A DNA stretch of 33,619 nucleotides from an uncultured Alphaproteobacteria bacterium (GCA_944393695.1 CALYAY010000015.1:1-33619), one strand, 5' to 3'. Shown: positions 14,516-24,533, numbered from the stretch's first letter. Notes: generated from the letters alone by a model not told the origin. Program-made: numbers and translations.

Positions 14516-15652
14516 TTATTTTTGCGGAGAGGTTAATTCCTTGAACAAATCATCCCATTGCTGCATTAAAATTTCAGGAGCGTAGGCTTTCATGTCTTCG
14601 CGGGCGTTTTTGCCGAATTTGATGCGCAGGGCTTTGTCCTGCATGAGGATTTTCAGCTTGGCGGCAAAATCGCTGACATCTTCGGCCAAGAAGCCGTTGT
14701 GGCCGTCGACGATGATTTCGTTGACCGAATGGGCGTCTTTGAAGCCGATATGCGGCAGTCCCATGGCCATGGCGTCGGCAATGGCCAGGCTGAAACCTTC
14801 GCAGGCGCTGGGGAAAGCGTGAATATCGGCGCTGCGGTAAAGGGCTTCGACATCTTTGTTATAACCCATCAGGGCAACCTGGTTTTCAAGTTTGTGCCGG
14901 GCAATGAAGGTGGTGATTTCTTTTTCATAGGCCGGGTATTTGCGCAGGCCCCAGATTTCGACTTTCCAGTCGGGGAATTCGGGGGCGATTTGGGCAAAGG
15001 CTTCAACCAGCAGGTGAGGACGTTTGATGAGTTTTTCAACCCGGGCAACATAGATGATGCGCTTTTTTTCGTTTTGCAAATCTACTATTTCGTTTTCAAC
15101 ATATTGTCTGACCGGATTGGCGATGCGGACAATTTTTCGGGGAGCAAAAAACGGGTCAATATCGTTTTTGTATGAATTCATCAATACCTGGTAGGCGCTG
15201 ACCTGGGCAAAATTTTTGCGGCACCAGGCCCGCATGAGGGGATTTTTCTTTAGGACTTTGTCAAGGATAAGCGGCGGATAACCGTGTATCATCTGCACAA
15301 TCGGGATGTTGTGGTGCTGGAAACGGGTGACGTTGTATAAATCTACGGGGAAATAGCAGATTATTACATCGGGTTGTTCCTTTTTTATCAGGCGGTTAAA
15401 CAATCCCCAGGAGGGCAGTGTTTTGCAGCGGATTTTGTGCCAGAGATTGAGCAAGGGAGAGGAGGTTTTGCCGTTGACGTTGGCAATGCGTATTCCTTTC
15501 TGCAATTCGTAGCCCGGGGCGGAAACACCGAGTTTGCCGTAAGTATCGCAGGCGATGACGACTTCGTGTCCGCGCTGGTGCAGCAGGTTGGCGAAATATG
15601 CCAGCCAGTTGGTGTTTAAAACATTGCGGTCGCGTACCAGCATTATTTTCAT
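14516..15652 (-). CDS. Glycosyltransferase, family 4 type
   Basis: This is a 378-residue GT-B fold glycosyltransferase. The N-terminal domain (about 1-180) is an acceptor domain starting MKIMLVRD with HQRGHEV. The C-terminal nucleotide-sugar domain has YVARVEKLIKRPHLL, then CEGFSLAIADAMAMGLP, corresponding to the E-x7-E motif of family 4 with Asp at the second position, and NGFLAED. It probably adds a sugar to a cell-surface polysaccharide or lipid; donor and acceptor are unknown. Its ATG overlaps the stop of the upstream gene by 4 bases (ATGA), so the two are translationally coupled. Confidence 0.92.
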   Translation of the reverse strand: MKIMLVRDRNVLNTNWLAYFANLLHQRGHEVVIACDTYGKLGVSAPGYELQKGIRIANVNGKTSSPLLNLWHKIRCKTLPSWGLFNRLIKKEQPDVIICYFPVDLYNVTRFQHHNIPIVQMIHGYPPLILDKVLKKNPLMRAWCRKNFAQVSAYQVLMNSYKNDIDPFFAPRKIVRIANPVRQYVENEIVDLQNEKKRIIYVARVEKLIKRPHLLVEAFAQIAPEFPDWKVEIWGLRKYPAYEKEITTFIARHKLENQVALMGYNKDVEALYRSADIHAFPSACEGFSLAIADAMAMGLPHIGFKDAHSVNEIIVDGHNGFLAEDVSDFAAKLKILMQDKALRIKFGKNAREDMKAYAPEILMQQWDDLFKELTSPQK

Positions 15653-16302
15653 TTTTTAGTTCTCCCAACAAAAATTTTCATGAATCCGGGCGAGCGCGGA
15701 ACGGCCCAGAATGATATGGACACTTCCCGAACATTCAGGCTTTTGCAAATTCCGATGCGGTGATGCCCCTGCAAAAGCTGGTCTTTGACGCCGAATTTGC
15801 GGTTGAGCATGATGAGCAGCGGCGTTTTGGGGTCGTAACCATTGGTTTTGATTGAATTGTAGAGGTCGGCGTAGCGCTTATGAGCTTCTTCGCGGCTTAT
15901 CTGCCATTTTTTGTTGTTCCATTGGTAGGCGTTGGCTTCGTTGCGTTCGCCGCGGGTGATGTTGTTTTGCAAAAGAGAAGAGAGCGTCGTGGTGTAAACG
16001 GAGGGGAATACGGCATAAAACCTGCGTTTTACCGGTTTTATCAGGTTGATGAAAAAATTCAGCCAGGGAGCGTGTGACCAATAAGCAAAGCGAACCGGAA
16101 CAAAGGTTTGTTCTTCCGCCGCGGCAATGTTTCGGGCGCCGGAAAGCAGCAGGTCTTTTTTTTGCGTATCCAGCAGAACGATGTTTTCGGTTTGGTGCGG
16201 GACGGGGATGATTTTTGCCGGCATGTTTCCGGGCGAGGGAAGTTTTTTCAGTTCCGAGGCTTTTATCAGGTATGTTTCCGATGAAAATGCGAGCTTTTTC
16301 AT
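15649..16302 (-). CDS. ParB-nuclease-like domain protein coupled to the glycosyltransferase
   Basis: This is a 217-residue protein with no clear assigned function. Near the C-terminus LLQGHHRIGICKSL followed by VSISFW matches the G-x-H-R core of the ParB/Srx-like fold. That fold occurs in DNA-binding ParB but also in sulfiredoxin-like and sugar-modification proteins. There is no helix-turn-helix domain, so a chromosome partition role is unlikely. The 4-base overlap with the downstream glycosyltransferase indicates a joint role, probably in surface glycan synthesis (inference). The ATG at 16302 has only a weak ribosome binding site. Confidence 0.75.
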   Translation of the reverse strand: MKKLAFSSETYLIKASELKKLPSPGNMPAKIIPVPHQTENIVLLDTQKKDLLLSGARNIAAAEEQTFVPVRFAYWSHAPWLNFFINLIKPVKRRFYAVFPSVYTTTLSSLLQNNITRGERNEANAYQWNNKKWQISREEAHKRYADLYNSIKTNGYDPKTPLLIMLNRKFGVKDQLLQGHHRIGICKSLNVREVSISFWAVPRSPGFMKIFVGRTKK

Positions 16303-16493
16303 TAAGGTTCCGGGGGCTAAGTCAGCAGAGACAAAACAGTAACTTTGTTTAATCTAGCCAAACAGCTCCGGTAGGGCAATAATACATCCTTAGTTATTAA
16401 CATTTATTTCTCAGATTTTCCGGATAAACGGACGGGAACCGGGCTTTTTTGTCAAGCGGAACAAGAGCCGCACGGTGTCCGGGGCAGCGTTTA
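16303..16493. other. Intergenic spacer, no clear feature
   Basis: This ~190-bp spacer lies between the end of the hydrolase unit and the start of the ParB-like gene. Presumably it holds the promoter of that gene and of the glycosyltransferase, but no convincing -35/-10 pair stands out. No repeat element of the A or B type is present. Confidence 0.5.
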
Positions 16494-16534
16494 CAAAAAA
16501 AACTCCTTTGCCGTTGTGAAAGGCAAAGGAGTTT
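16494..16534 (-). terminator. Terminator of the hydrolase gene
   Basis: AAACTCCTTTGCC and GGCAAAGGAGTTT form a perfect 13-bp stem. On the minus strand it ends in a run of eight T, right after the hydrolase gene. Confidence 0.92.
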
Positions 16535-16554
16535 CGGGTGATTGTTACCGGAGC

Positions 16555-17352
16555 TTAATCTTCTTCGTCGTCAAGGACGTTATCAAGAGAGATTTCTTCG
16601 CCGAGGGCTTCATCCTCTTCGGGTTCCGGGGAATTGTCCAACAGCAGGGGCGAATCGGCTTCGTCCAGCCCGTTTTTCCGGCGGCGGCCGCGGCGCTTTT
16701 TGAGTGGCGTTTTTTTCTGCATGGCGCCGATGATGTAATTGCCGGTGATTTTGTAAAGGTCAACCAAGTGGTTGTTGTACATATGGTCTCCGTCTTCAAT
16801 CAGGGCAAAGTCAACATCAACATTACGTTGGGTGTTGAGCCGGCGAGCCAGCGAGGCAACGCTTGAGGGATTGGCAATTTCGTCTTTTCCGCCCTGGATG
16901 ATTAGTCCGGAAGTGGGGCAGGGCGCCAAAAAAGAAAAGTCTTTTTCGTTGGCGGGCGGCGAAACGGCAATAAAGTTGTTGATGTCAGGACGGCGCATCA
17001 ACAGCTGAAGTCCGATCCAAGCGCCGAAAGAATAGCCGGCAATCCAGCATTGGCGCGCTTCGGGATTGACTGATTGCAGCCAGTCTAACGCAACAGTGGC
17101 ATCGGAGAGTTCGCCCGGGCCGTCTTCAAATTCGCCCTGAGAGCGTCCTACACTGCGAAAGTTAAAGCGCAGGACGGAAAAACCCAGATTTTGAAAACAG
17201 CTGAACAGCGTGTATACCACTTTGTTGTTCATGGTGCCGCCATATTGCGGGTGCGGGTGCAGGATGAGCGCTATCGGGGCTCCCGGACGCTCGCTCTGGT
17301 GATAGCGGCCTTCCAGCCGGCCGGCGTGGCCGTTAAGTAAAATTTCAGTCAT
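16555..17352 (-). CDS. Alpha/beta hydrolase
   Basis: This 265-residue cytoplasmic protein has a complete catalytic triad. The nucleophile elbow GYSFG has Ser108, Asp157 lies in GGKDEIANP, and His190 lies in EDGDHMY. The start HPHPQYGGTMNNKVV and FNFRSVGRSQG are typical of a common proteobacterial alpha/beta hydrolase family (dienelactone hydrolase-related). The substrate is unknown. The last ~50 residues after the hydrolase core form a charged tail: first Lys/Arg-rich, then Glu/Asp-rich. It is a single gene divergent from cysE, with its own strong terminator. Confidence 0.9.
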   Translation of the reverse strand: MTEILLNGHAGRLEGRYHQSERPGAPIALILHPHPQYGGTMNNKVVYTLFSCFQNLGFSVLRFNFRSVGRSQGEFEDGPGELSDATVALDWLQSVNPEARQCWIAGYSFGAWIGLQLLMRRPDINNFIAVSPPANEKDFSFLAPCPTSGLIIQGGKDEIANPSSVASLARRLNTQRNVDVDFALIEDGDHMYNNHLVDLYKITGNYIIGAMQKKTPLKKRRGRRRKNGLDEADSPLLLDNSPEPEEDEALGEEISLDNVLDDEED

Positions 17353-17451
17353 TTTATTTTTTTGCTCTTTAACATTAAGTTAGTTACTTGTGCTTTATAG
17401 TAATTGAAGAATGTTATATAAATTCTTAATTTTTGAGGAAGATAGCACAAA

Positions 17452-18132
17452 ATGAAAGTGAATTTCAAGACAATTCAGCAGGATATTGACGCCGTGGTGG
17501 CCCGTGACCCGGCAACAAGGAGCCGGCTGGAGGCCGTTATCTGTTCGTCGGGGCTGCACAGCATTATGTTTCACCGCTTTAATCACTGGTTGTGGAATCA
17601 TGATTTTAAGCTGACGGCGCGTATCTTGTCGCAGGCGGCACGTTTTCTGACGGGAATCGAAATTCATCCCGGGGCACGAATCGGCAAAGGATTTTTTATT
17701 GACCACGGAATGGGCGTGGTTATCGGCGAAACAACCGAAATCGGCGACAATGTGACAATGTATCATGATGTGACGCTCGGCGGGACAACGGTGTTCGGCA
17801 AAGATGGCAAGGTGACGGCCAAACGGCATCCGACCATCGGCAATAATGTGATTATCGGCTCGGGTGCCCAGGTGCTGGGGCCGATTAAAATCGGCAATAA
17901 CGCCAAAATCGGTTCCAATGCCATTGTGACCAAAGACGTGGACGCGGATACGACGGTGGTGGGCATGGCGGCGCACCGGGTGGCGGAATTGAACCGGGGA
18001 CGGAAAAAGGGCAAGGCTTTTGCCGCCTATGCGGTGGTGGAGCATGCCAAGGATCCGCTGGAGGAAAAGATTTTGCAGCTGGAAAATGAGGTGGCAGAGC
18101 TGAAAAAAATGCTGAACAGCCGGGAAAAATAA
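17452..18132 (+). CDS. cysE: Serine O-acetyltransferase
   Basis: This 226-residue enzyme transfers acetyl from acetyl-CoA to L-serine, the first step of cysteine synthesis. The left-handed beta-helix hexapeptide repeats run from about residue 70 to 175, with the signature [12 protein letters not shown] and [10 protein letters not shown]. It is shorter than the E. coli enzyme (273 residues), lacking much of the N-terminal helical domain, as in EpsC/SrpH-type forms. The C-terminus ends in a short coiled coil ([17 protein letters not shown]). GAGGAAG upstream supports the ATG. High cysteine demand from the Cys-rich exported proteins nearby is a possible but unproven link. Confidence 0.95.
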   Translation: MKVNFKTIQQDIDAVVARDPATRSRLEAVICSSGLHSIMFHRFNHWLWNHDFKLTARILSQAARFLTGIEIHPGARIGKGFFIDHGMGVVIGETTEIGDNVTMYHDVTLGGTTVFGKDGKVTAKRHPTIGNNVIIGSGAQVLGPIKIGNNAKIGSNAIVTKDVDADTTVVGMAAHRVAELNRGRKKGKAFAAYAVVEHAKDPLEEKILQLENEVAELKKMLNSREK

Positions 18133-18215
18133 TTTGTAACCCAAATGTAACTGTTTTTTTGCGCTTTATTGTGCTAAAATATAAAAAAACGGGAAGAGAG
18201 AACGGAGACGGTTAA

Positions 18216-18758
18216 ATGAAAAAATGGTGGGGCTTTCTGGCAGGAGTGATAAGCATGGCGGCGTGCGAGGCTTATGCTTTGCCGGCGAATCCGTGGAACA
18301 GCAAGCCGACGGATGCTCCGATGTATGCGGATACGGAGCACGGCAGCGATATTCTGCCGGTTGATCCGTGGGCGGCGGCGCGTGACCGTTCGGGGACTTC
18401 CACCTGGCGGGGAAGCGGCAATCACGGGCGGCAGAATTATACCGGAGAGGCCACAACCTATACCGATGCCCAAGGACAGGAGATGATTGCTCCGGAAGTG
18501 AACCGCGGCAATATGATTATCATGCTGGAGCAGCTGCGCCGGCTGGGGTATAAAATTCCGGAAAGCTATGATCAGAAAATCAGGGATATGCCTTCGGCTT
18601 ACGGAAATCTGTTGCGGGAAAACTATGATAAAATCGGCGGGCTGAAAGATCCGCTGAGCTCCAATTTTCACCGGATTATGTCTAATGTGGAAGACGGAAC
18701 GGGGCTTGATTTTGACAATCTGCTGTTTAACAGCGTGGATCTGCTTTCAACCGATTAA
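18216..18758 (+). CDS. Exported protein of unknown function
   Basis: This is a 180-residue protein with a clear signal peptide, probably cleaved after AYA at residue 26. A Cys at residue 17 gives a weak alternative lipobox (MAAC). The mature part starts Pro/Trp-rich (NPW, DPW) and ends with an amphipathic region containing NMIIMLEQLRRLGY. I do not recognise the family. It is followed by its own terminator and lies downstream of cysE, perhaps with a separate promoter. Confidence 0.75.
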   Translation: MKKWWGFLAGVISMAACEAYALPANPWNSKPTDAPMYADTEHGSDILPVDPWAAARDRSGTSTWRGSGNHGRQNYTGEATTYTDAQGQEMIAPEVNRGNMIIMLEQLRRLGYKIPESYDQKIRDMPSAYGNLLRENYDKIGGLKDPLSSNFHRIMSNVEDGTGLDFDNLLFNSVDLLSTD

Positions 18759-18780
18759 AGAATTTGAGCGGATTTTGAAG

Positions 18781-18815
18781 AAGAGCGCGTGAGGAATGCG
18801 CTCTTAACTTTTTTG
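18781..18815 (+). terminator. Intrinsic terminator
   Basis: AAGAGCGC pairs with GCGCTCTT around a 9-base loop; a short T-run follows. Confidence 0.8.
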
Positions 18816-18846
18816 CGAAAATTCCGGAAAATATTTTAATTAATTA

Positions 18847-18875
18847 TTTACATCTTCCTTATAATATGTTATATT
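18847..18875 (+). promoter_or_regulatory. Sigma-70-like promoter
   Basis: TTTACA (18847-18852), a 17-bp spacer and TATATT (18870-18875) lie 30 bp before the ATG at 18906. The layout matches the promoters of cassettes 2 and 3. Confidence 0.7.
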
Positions 18876-18905
18876 ACAGACAGGTTAATAACAGGAGTAG
18901 TGATT

Positions 18906-19481
18906 ATGCAGGGATTGAATGAAGTTGTCGAAGCTTATTTCCGGCAAAAGGAACAGGAGCTTGAAACAATTGAGAACAAGGAAGAAAAAGCGGCTATGCG
19001 CCGGGCTTTGGATGCCGAATATGAAAAGGCGGGATACAGACGCGTGCAGCAGATGATTGCCGGCGAGCGGGGAAAATATAATTTTTCAGACTGGTATAAT
19101 CCGGCCAGAGAAAGTGAGGAAGAGGCCAGAAAACGCTTCGGGGAACAGCATTCGGCGGAAATTTCCCGTCAGGAAGGAAATCAGGGTTTTGTTGCGCAGC
19201 GGATGGCGCATATTCAGAAGAATTTTAATCCGGAGCGGCCGGCGGATTTTCAATATAAGATGAATACGGAAATGGCCCAATGGCAAAACCGGTTGTCCCG
19301 CAGCAACAAGCAGGAACGGGGCGAAATGGCGGCAGCTTTGCCGGAACTGGCCAAGATGGACAAGAACGGGCTGAGTACGGGATATATCGTGGAGAATCTT
19401 ATGACCATTGCAGCTCAGGAGAAGGGGTTTGACAAGGTAAAGGCTTTGAAAGGTGTTTCGCATGTTATAGACAATGTGTAG
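18906..19481 (+). CDS. Charged helical protein, N-terminal part before in-frame amber stop
   Basis: This is a 191-residue reading frame ending at TAG (19479-19481). The same frame continues open for 184 more codons to 20036, with composition and codon use unchanged. The N-terminus is helical and charged (EAYFRQKEQELETIENKEEK), without signal peptide or membrane segment. The family is not recognised. ATG at 18906 is preferred over GTG at 18900 because AGGAG lies 8 bases upstream of the ATG. The gene may be a pseudogene broken by a nonsense change, or the amber codon may be read through. TAG serves as a normal stop for other genes here (360, 1818, 24120, 26064), so a general recoding of TAG is unlikely. 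Confidence 0.75.
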   Translation: MQGLNEVVEAYFRQKEQELETIENKEEKAAMRRALDAEYEKAGYRRVQQMIAGERGKYNFSDWYNPARESEEEARKRFGEQHSAEISRQEGNQGFVAQRMAHIQKNFNPERPADFQYKMNTEMAQWQNRLSRSNKQERGEMAAALPELAKMDKNGLSTGYIVENLMTIAAQEKGFDKVKALKGVSHVIDNV

Positions 19482-19535
19482 AGCGATAAACAGCTGGCGG
19501 CGGTTGTCGGCGGGCTGGACAAGTCTTCGTACCTG

Positions 19536-20036
19536 ATGTCGGAAGACGGTATGGAGGGCAGAATGCCGGATTATTTGCGGCGCTGTATGGAGAGCAAAGA
19601 GTTCGGGCCGCGGGCAATGACGGCAATGGCGGCGGTTTTGGCTTCAAATCAGAATATGGACAATGATGTCCGGGTTGAAATGCTGGAGCAGCTGAGTGCA
19701 AAGTTTGAACAAAACAAAGATAAAATGCCGGCCATGTACCGGGAACGGATAGCCGGCAGTCTGAGGCGCAGTCAGAAGCGGTTTGGCACTTCACGGGAGA
19801 ATGCGCCGTCTCAGGGACGTTTGCAGGCGTCAACAGGGGCTTTCCCTTTGCGGCATGTGAACGGTCCGGCGGAAGTATTGCACCATATACGCAACGGAAT
19901 GAAGCGGCTGCGGGATTTGCGCTTCGGTGTTAACAGAAATCTGAGCGGCAATGAACCGCGGCGGCAGGCGCGTCCGGGGCAGGAACAAAGCAGAAATATG
20001 CCACAGCGCGGATTTCAACGCGGCGGACGGGAGTGA
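19536..20036 (+). CDS. Charged helical protein, C-terminal part after amber stop
   Basis: This frame is in phase with 18906-19481. It is open from just after the TAG at 19479; the coordinates given begin at its first ATG, which lacks a good ribosome binding site. The sequence is helical and basic near the end (RRQARPGQEQ, QRGFQRGGRE), suggesting a nucleic-acid-binding or disordered tail. It most likely represents the second half of one ~376-residue protein rather than an independent gene. Confidence 0.55.
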   Translation: MSEDGMEGRMPDYLRRCMESKEFGPRAMTAMAAVLASNQNMDNDVRVEMLEQLSAKFEQNKDKMPAMYRERIAGSLRRSQKRFGTSRENAPSQGRLQASTGAFPLRHVNGPAEVLHHIRNGMKRLRDLRFGVNRNLSGNEPRRQARPGQEQSRNMPQRGFQRGGRE

Positions 20037-20108
20037 TTTTTTTATTGACGCCGGGGAGGGATTGCGGTTAAATCCGGCAAAAGGATTTAACAAAAAAGGA
20101 AGAAATCA

Positions 20109-20828
20109 ATGTTGAAACCGGCGATTGTTCTGGTTAATCCCCAGATGTGCGAGAACGTGGGCATGGCGGCGCGGGCCATGATGAATTGCGGGCTGGAGGA
20201 AATGCGTCTGGTGGCGCCCAGGGAAAATCATCTGAGCGAGCGGGCGGTGGCGGCGGCTTCGGGAGCCGGGAGAATTTTGGAACAGGCCAAAGTATTTGCA
20301 ACCACGGCGGAAGCAGTGGCTGATTTGAACCTGGTTTATGCATCTACCGCCCGGCGGCGCAATATGATAAAAATCGTGGAAACGGCCGAAGGCGCAGCCC
20401 GGGAAATCCGCCGCAAAGAGGCGGAAGGGCTGAAGTGCGGCATTTTGTTCGGGCCGGAGAGAACCGGACTGCTTAATGAAGACGTGGGACTGGCCGACCG
20501 GATTATTGAGATTCCGCTGAATCCGGAACATTGTTCGCTGAATTTGTCGCAGGCGGTGCTTTTGGCCGGATATGAATGGTATAAGCAGCAGACAGAGGTG
20601 CCGGAGGTGCAGCTGGTGACTAACGGTGCCGCACCGGCCGACAAAGAGAAAATGAACCGCTTTTTTGCTTTTCTGGAAGAAAAACTGGCAGACTGCAAGG
20701 CTTTTCAAGATGATGAGAAAAAGCCGCGGATGCTGATTAATCTGCATAATATTTTTCTGAGAAACACGCTGACCGAGGCGGAACTGAACACGCTGTACGG
20801 GGTTATTAATCATCTGAGCCGGCGTTAA
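20109..20828 (+). CDS. trmJ: tRNA (cytidine/uridine-2'-O-)-methyltransferase
   Basis: This is a 239-residue SPOUT-superfamily methyltransferase, close in length to E. coli TrmJ (246). Family motifs are VLVNPQMCENVGMAARAM at the N-terminus, FGPERTGL in the middle and IPLNPEHCSLNLSQAV in the knotted SAM-binding region. It methylates the ribose 2'-OH at position 32 of certain tRNAs. AAGGAAG upstream supports the ATG. Confidence 0.94.
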   Translation: MLKPAIVLVNPQMCENVGMAARAMMNCGLEEMRLVAPRENHLSERAVAAASGAGRILEQAKVFATTAEAVADLNLVYASTARRRNMIKIVETAEGAAREIRRKEAEGLKCGILFGPERTGLLNEDVGLADRIIEIPLNPEHCSLNLSQAVLLAGYEWYKQQTEVPEVQLVTNGAAPADKEKMNRFFAFLEEKLADCKAFQDDEKKPRMLINLHNIFLRNTLTEAELNTLYGVINHLSRR

Positions 20829-20922
20829 TCTTGTTTTCGGAAAAGAAGGGCTTATTTTTTTAACCAAATATTGAGATAAAATCGTTTATAGTGACGGTGT
20901 TCAATTTGGGAGGAGAAAATTT

Positions 20923-22257
20923 ATGCCGGTTGAAAATGCTGTTTTGTTCGGATGGAATCCGATGATTGTGTCTACGGTCATTCTGGTGGTGTGCTACGCT
21001 ATTTTGTTTACGGAAAAAATGAACCGGGCGGTGGTGGCCATAATCGGGGCGGCGGCAATGATTTTTGCCGGGGTGCTGACCCAGGAACAGGCGATTGAGG
21101 GAATCGACTTTAATACGCTGGCGCTTTTGACCGGTATGATGGTGATTGTGGGAATCGCTGAGAAATCGGGCATGTTTCAGTATGTGGCAGTGTGGGGTGC
21201 GCAAAGGGTTAAGGCCAGTCCGCGCGGGCTGATGGCGGTTTTGGCGCTGGTTACGGCCATGTTTTCGGCAGTGTTGGACAACGTGACGACGGTGTTGCTG
21301 ATTGTTCCGGTGACGTTTCAGATTACGCATCAGCTGAAGATTAATGCCTATCCCTATCTGATTATGGAAATTTTTGCCTCCAATATCGGGGGAACCGCAA
21401 CTTTAATCGGCGATCCTCCCAATATCTTAATCGGTTCGGCGCTGAATATGACTTTTATGGATTTTGTGAACGAACTGACGCCGGTGGTGGCGGTGACGAT
21501 GCTGGCGCTTATCGGCGTGTTTGATTTTGCCTACGGACGGAAAACGAGCGCGGCAGAAAAGGATCGCAAGGCGGTGATGAAAATCAGGGCGGCGGATACG
21601 ATTACCGATAAAAAGCTGCTCTGTAAGTCGCTGAGCGTATTGTTGTTGGTGATTGCCGGGTTTATCAGCGCCGAGCATCTGCATATTGCCAACGGTACGA
21701 TTGCCCTTCTGGGTGCGGCGGTGCTGTTGCTGATTTATACTTACGGCAAGAGCCATGAGGAGCGTGATAACCGCGTGGAAGAGGCTTTTAATCTGGTGGA
21801 CTGGACGACGATATTCTTTTTTTCGGGGCTGTTTGCCATAGTGTATGGTCTGGAGGAGGCTGGTGTGCTGCAGCTTTTGGGCAACAAGTTTACCGAATTT
21901 ACCGAGGGCAGTGTTGAAAAGACGACAATGCTGGTGTTGTGGGTGTCGGCGGTTTTGTCGGCGGCCATTGACAATATTCCGTTTGTGGCGACGATGATTC
22001 CGGTTTTGGAAGCGATGGAACCGGAGCTCGGCGGCCGCGATGCGATGATGCCGGCATGGTGGGCCCTGTCGCTGGGTTCGTGCTTCGGCGGCAACGGGTC
22101 GCTGATTGCGGCTTCGGCCAATGTGATTGTGGCCGGGATGGCACAGCGGGAAGGACATCCCATCCATTTCGGGCGGTTTCTTATCTGGTCGGTGCCGGTG
22201 ACGCTGGGGAGTGTGCTGATTGCCGCCGCATATCTGCATTTGCGCCATTTTATGTGA
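20923..22257 (+). CDS. ArsB/NhaD-type ion transporter, paralogue 2
   Basis: This is a 444-residue polytopic membrane protein strongly similar over its full length to 13091-14440, with the same half-repeat signatures (DNVTTVLLIVPVT, GGTATLIGDPPN, DNIPFVATMIP, GGNGSLIAASAN). Differences are spread throughout, fitting an old duplication within the lineage. The substrate is unknown; the family includes sodium/proton antiporters and anion permeases. GGGAGGAG lies upstream of the ATG. It is a single gene placed before the ribosomal protein operon, whose promoter starts separately. Confidence 0.9.
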   Translation: MPVENAVLFGWNPMIVSTVILVVCYAILFTEKMNRAVVAIIGAAAMIFAGVLTQEQAIEGIDFNTLALLTGMMVIVGIAEKSGMFQYVAVWGAQRVKASPRGLMAVLALVTAMFSAVLDNVTTVLLIVPVTFQITHQLKINAYPYLIMEIFASNIGGTATLIGDPPNILIGSALNMTFMDFVNELTPVVAVTMLALIGVFDFAYGRKTSAAEKDRKAVMKIRAADTITDKKLLCKSLSVLLLVIAGFISAEHLHIANGTIALLGAAVLLLIYTYGKSHEERDNRVEEAFNLVDWTTIFFFSGLFAIVYGLEEAGVLQLLGNKFTEFTEGSVEKTTMLVLWVSAVLSAAIDNIPFVATMIPVLEAMEPELGGRDAMMPAWWALSLGSCFGGNGSLIAASANVIVAGMAQREGHPIHFGRFLIWSVPVTLGSVLIAAAYLHLRHFM

Positions 22258-22337
22258 GCTTTTGAGGCTAGGGGCGGTTTCGAACGGGGAATTGCCCGCT
22301 TAATGCAATTAAATTTAACTTTTTATAGAGATTCTTG

Positions 22338-22365
22338 TTGACAGGGCGAAAAAGTTATGTATATT
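22338..22365 (+). promoter_or_regulatory. Promoter of the rplU operon
   Basis: A consensus TTGACA (22338-22343), a 16-bp spacer and TATATT (22360-22365) lie 47 bp before the rplU start. This is the strongest promoter match in the window. Confidence 0.82.
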
Positions 22366-22412
22366 GCAAACAAAAGATTCATGTTTAATCAAGAAAATTG
22401 GATGGTTATAAA

Positions 22413-22715
22413 ATGTACGCAGTAATTAGAACAGGCGGAAAACAATATAAGGTGACATCGGGTGATGTTGTTAAAATTGAAAAAATCGCCGGTGAAGAAG
22501 GTAAGGAAGTTGTTTTTGGCGAGGTTCTTGCGCTGGACGGAACAATCGGAACCCCTCTGGTCGAGGGTGCCAGCGTTAAGGCCACTGTTTTGAAACAGGC
22601 CAAAGATGCCAAGGTTATCATCTTCAAGAAAAAAAGAAGACAGAATTATCGTCGTAAAAACGGACACAGACAGCAGATTACGCTGGTTAAAATTACCGAT
22701 ATTTGCGGCAAATAA
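22413..22715 (+). CDS. rplU: 50S ribosomal protein bL21
   Basis: This is a 100-residue protein with the family start [14 protein letters not shown] and the conserved basic [16 protein letters not shown] near the C-terminus. It is a structural protein of the large subunit. An in-frame TTG at 22398 would add five residues, but ATG at 22413 matches the family start. It is followed after 21 bp by rpmA in the usual order. Confidence 0.97.
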   Translation: MYAVIRTGGKQYKVTSGDVVKIEKIAGEEGKEVVFGEVLALDGTIGTPLVEGASVKATVLKQAKDAKVIIFKKKRRQNYRRKNGHRQQITLVKITDICGK

Positions 22716-22736
22716 GAGTTTTAAGGAGAATTAGTT

Positions 22737-22994
22737 ATGGCACATAAGAAATCGGGCGGAAGCTCTTCAAACGGACGCGACTCCATCGGACGTCGTCTGG
22801 GCTTGAAAAAATCCGGCGGTCAGGCTGTTATTCCCGGAAATATCATTATCCGTCAGCGCGGAACTCAGTATCATCCGGGTGAGAATGTCGGCATGGGTAA
22901 GGATCATACTATTTTTGCCCTGACCGAAGGTAAAGTTGCTTTCAGCAAAAAGGCCGGTGACAAGACTGTTGTTTCGGTGGTGACCGAAGACTAA
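22737..22994 (+). CDS. rpmA: 50S ribosomal protein bL27
   Basis: This is an 85-residue protein with the typical start [16 protein letters not shown] and [15 protein letters not shown]. Its N-terminal tail reaches the peptidyl transferase centre. AAGGAGAA upstream supports the ATG. Confidence 0.97.
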   Translation: MAHKKSGGSSSNGRDSIGRRLGLKKSGGQAVIPGNIIIRQRGTQYHPGENVGMGKDHTIFALTEGKVAFSKKAGDKTVVSVVTED

Positions 22995-23020
22995 ACAGAA
23001 AGACAGGTTTTCAGGAGGAA

Positions 23021-24120
<1,100 letters not shown>

Positions 24121-24132
24121 GAGAGTTTTAAC

Positions 24133-24495
24133 GTGGTAAAGAAGACAGACGAAATGAAAGACGAAGACAAGATTCTGGCGATTGTTGAAAAAACGCTTGA
24201 CGACGGCAAGGCCGATAATGTGGTGGTGATGGATTTGCAGGGCAAAACTTCAATCGCTGCTTATATGGTGGTGGCCAGCGGAACGTCGCAGCGGCATGTG
24301 GCTTCGCTGGCGGAAAAAGTTCAGGAAGAACTTAAAAAAGCCGGCTATAAGTCTATGATTGAAGGTGAAGAAAAGGCCGACTGGGTGCTGATAGATGCGT
24401 TTGACGTGATTGTTCATCTGTTTAAGCCGGAAGTGCGCGATTTTTATAATATTGAAAAAATGTGGAGCAGTGTGGCAAAAATCCGCAAGCTGTAA
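24133..24495 (+). CDS. rsfS: Ribosomal silencing factor
   Basis: This is a 120-residue member of the RsfS/YbeB/Iojap family, which binds L14 and blocks subunit joining in slow growth. Motifs include VVASGTSQRHV, EGEEKADWVLIDAFDVIVHLF and YNIEKMW. The start is GTG at 24133, with AGGAGA 8 bases upstream overlapping the obgE stop region, so the pair is an operon. The proB/proA/nadD genes often found between obgE and rsfS are absent. Confidence 0.95.
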   Translation: MVKKTDEMKDEDKILAIVEKTLDDGKADNVVVMDLQGKTSIAAYMVVASGTSQRHVASLAEKVQEELKKAGYKSMIEGEEKADWVLIDAFDVIVHLFKPEVRDFYNIEKMWSSVAKIRKL

Positions 24496-24505
24496 GGTTT
24501 TGAAC

Positions 24506-24533
24506 GGGGCCGTCCAAAAGGGCGGCCTTTTTT
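24506..24533 (+). terminator. Terminator of the obgE-rsfS operon
   Basis: GGCCGTCC pairs with GGGCGGCC (one G-T pair) around an AAAA loop and ends in six T. Confidence 0.88.

Noticed and set aside
17395..18144. 249-residue open frame on the minus strand
   Set aside because: It is antisense to cysE, which is certain from its hexapeptide repeats and signature motifs.
18906..20036. General reassignment of TAG as a sense codon
   Set aside because: TAG is the stop of several well-supported genes in this window (360, 1818, 24120, 26064).
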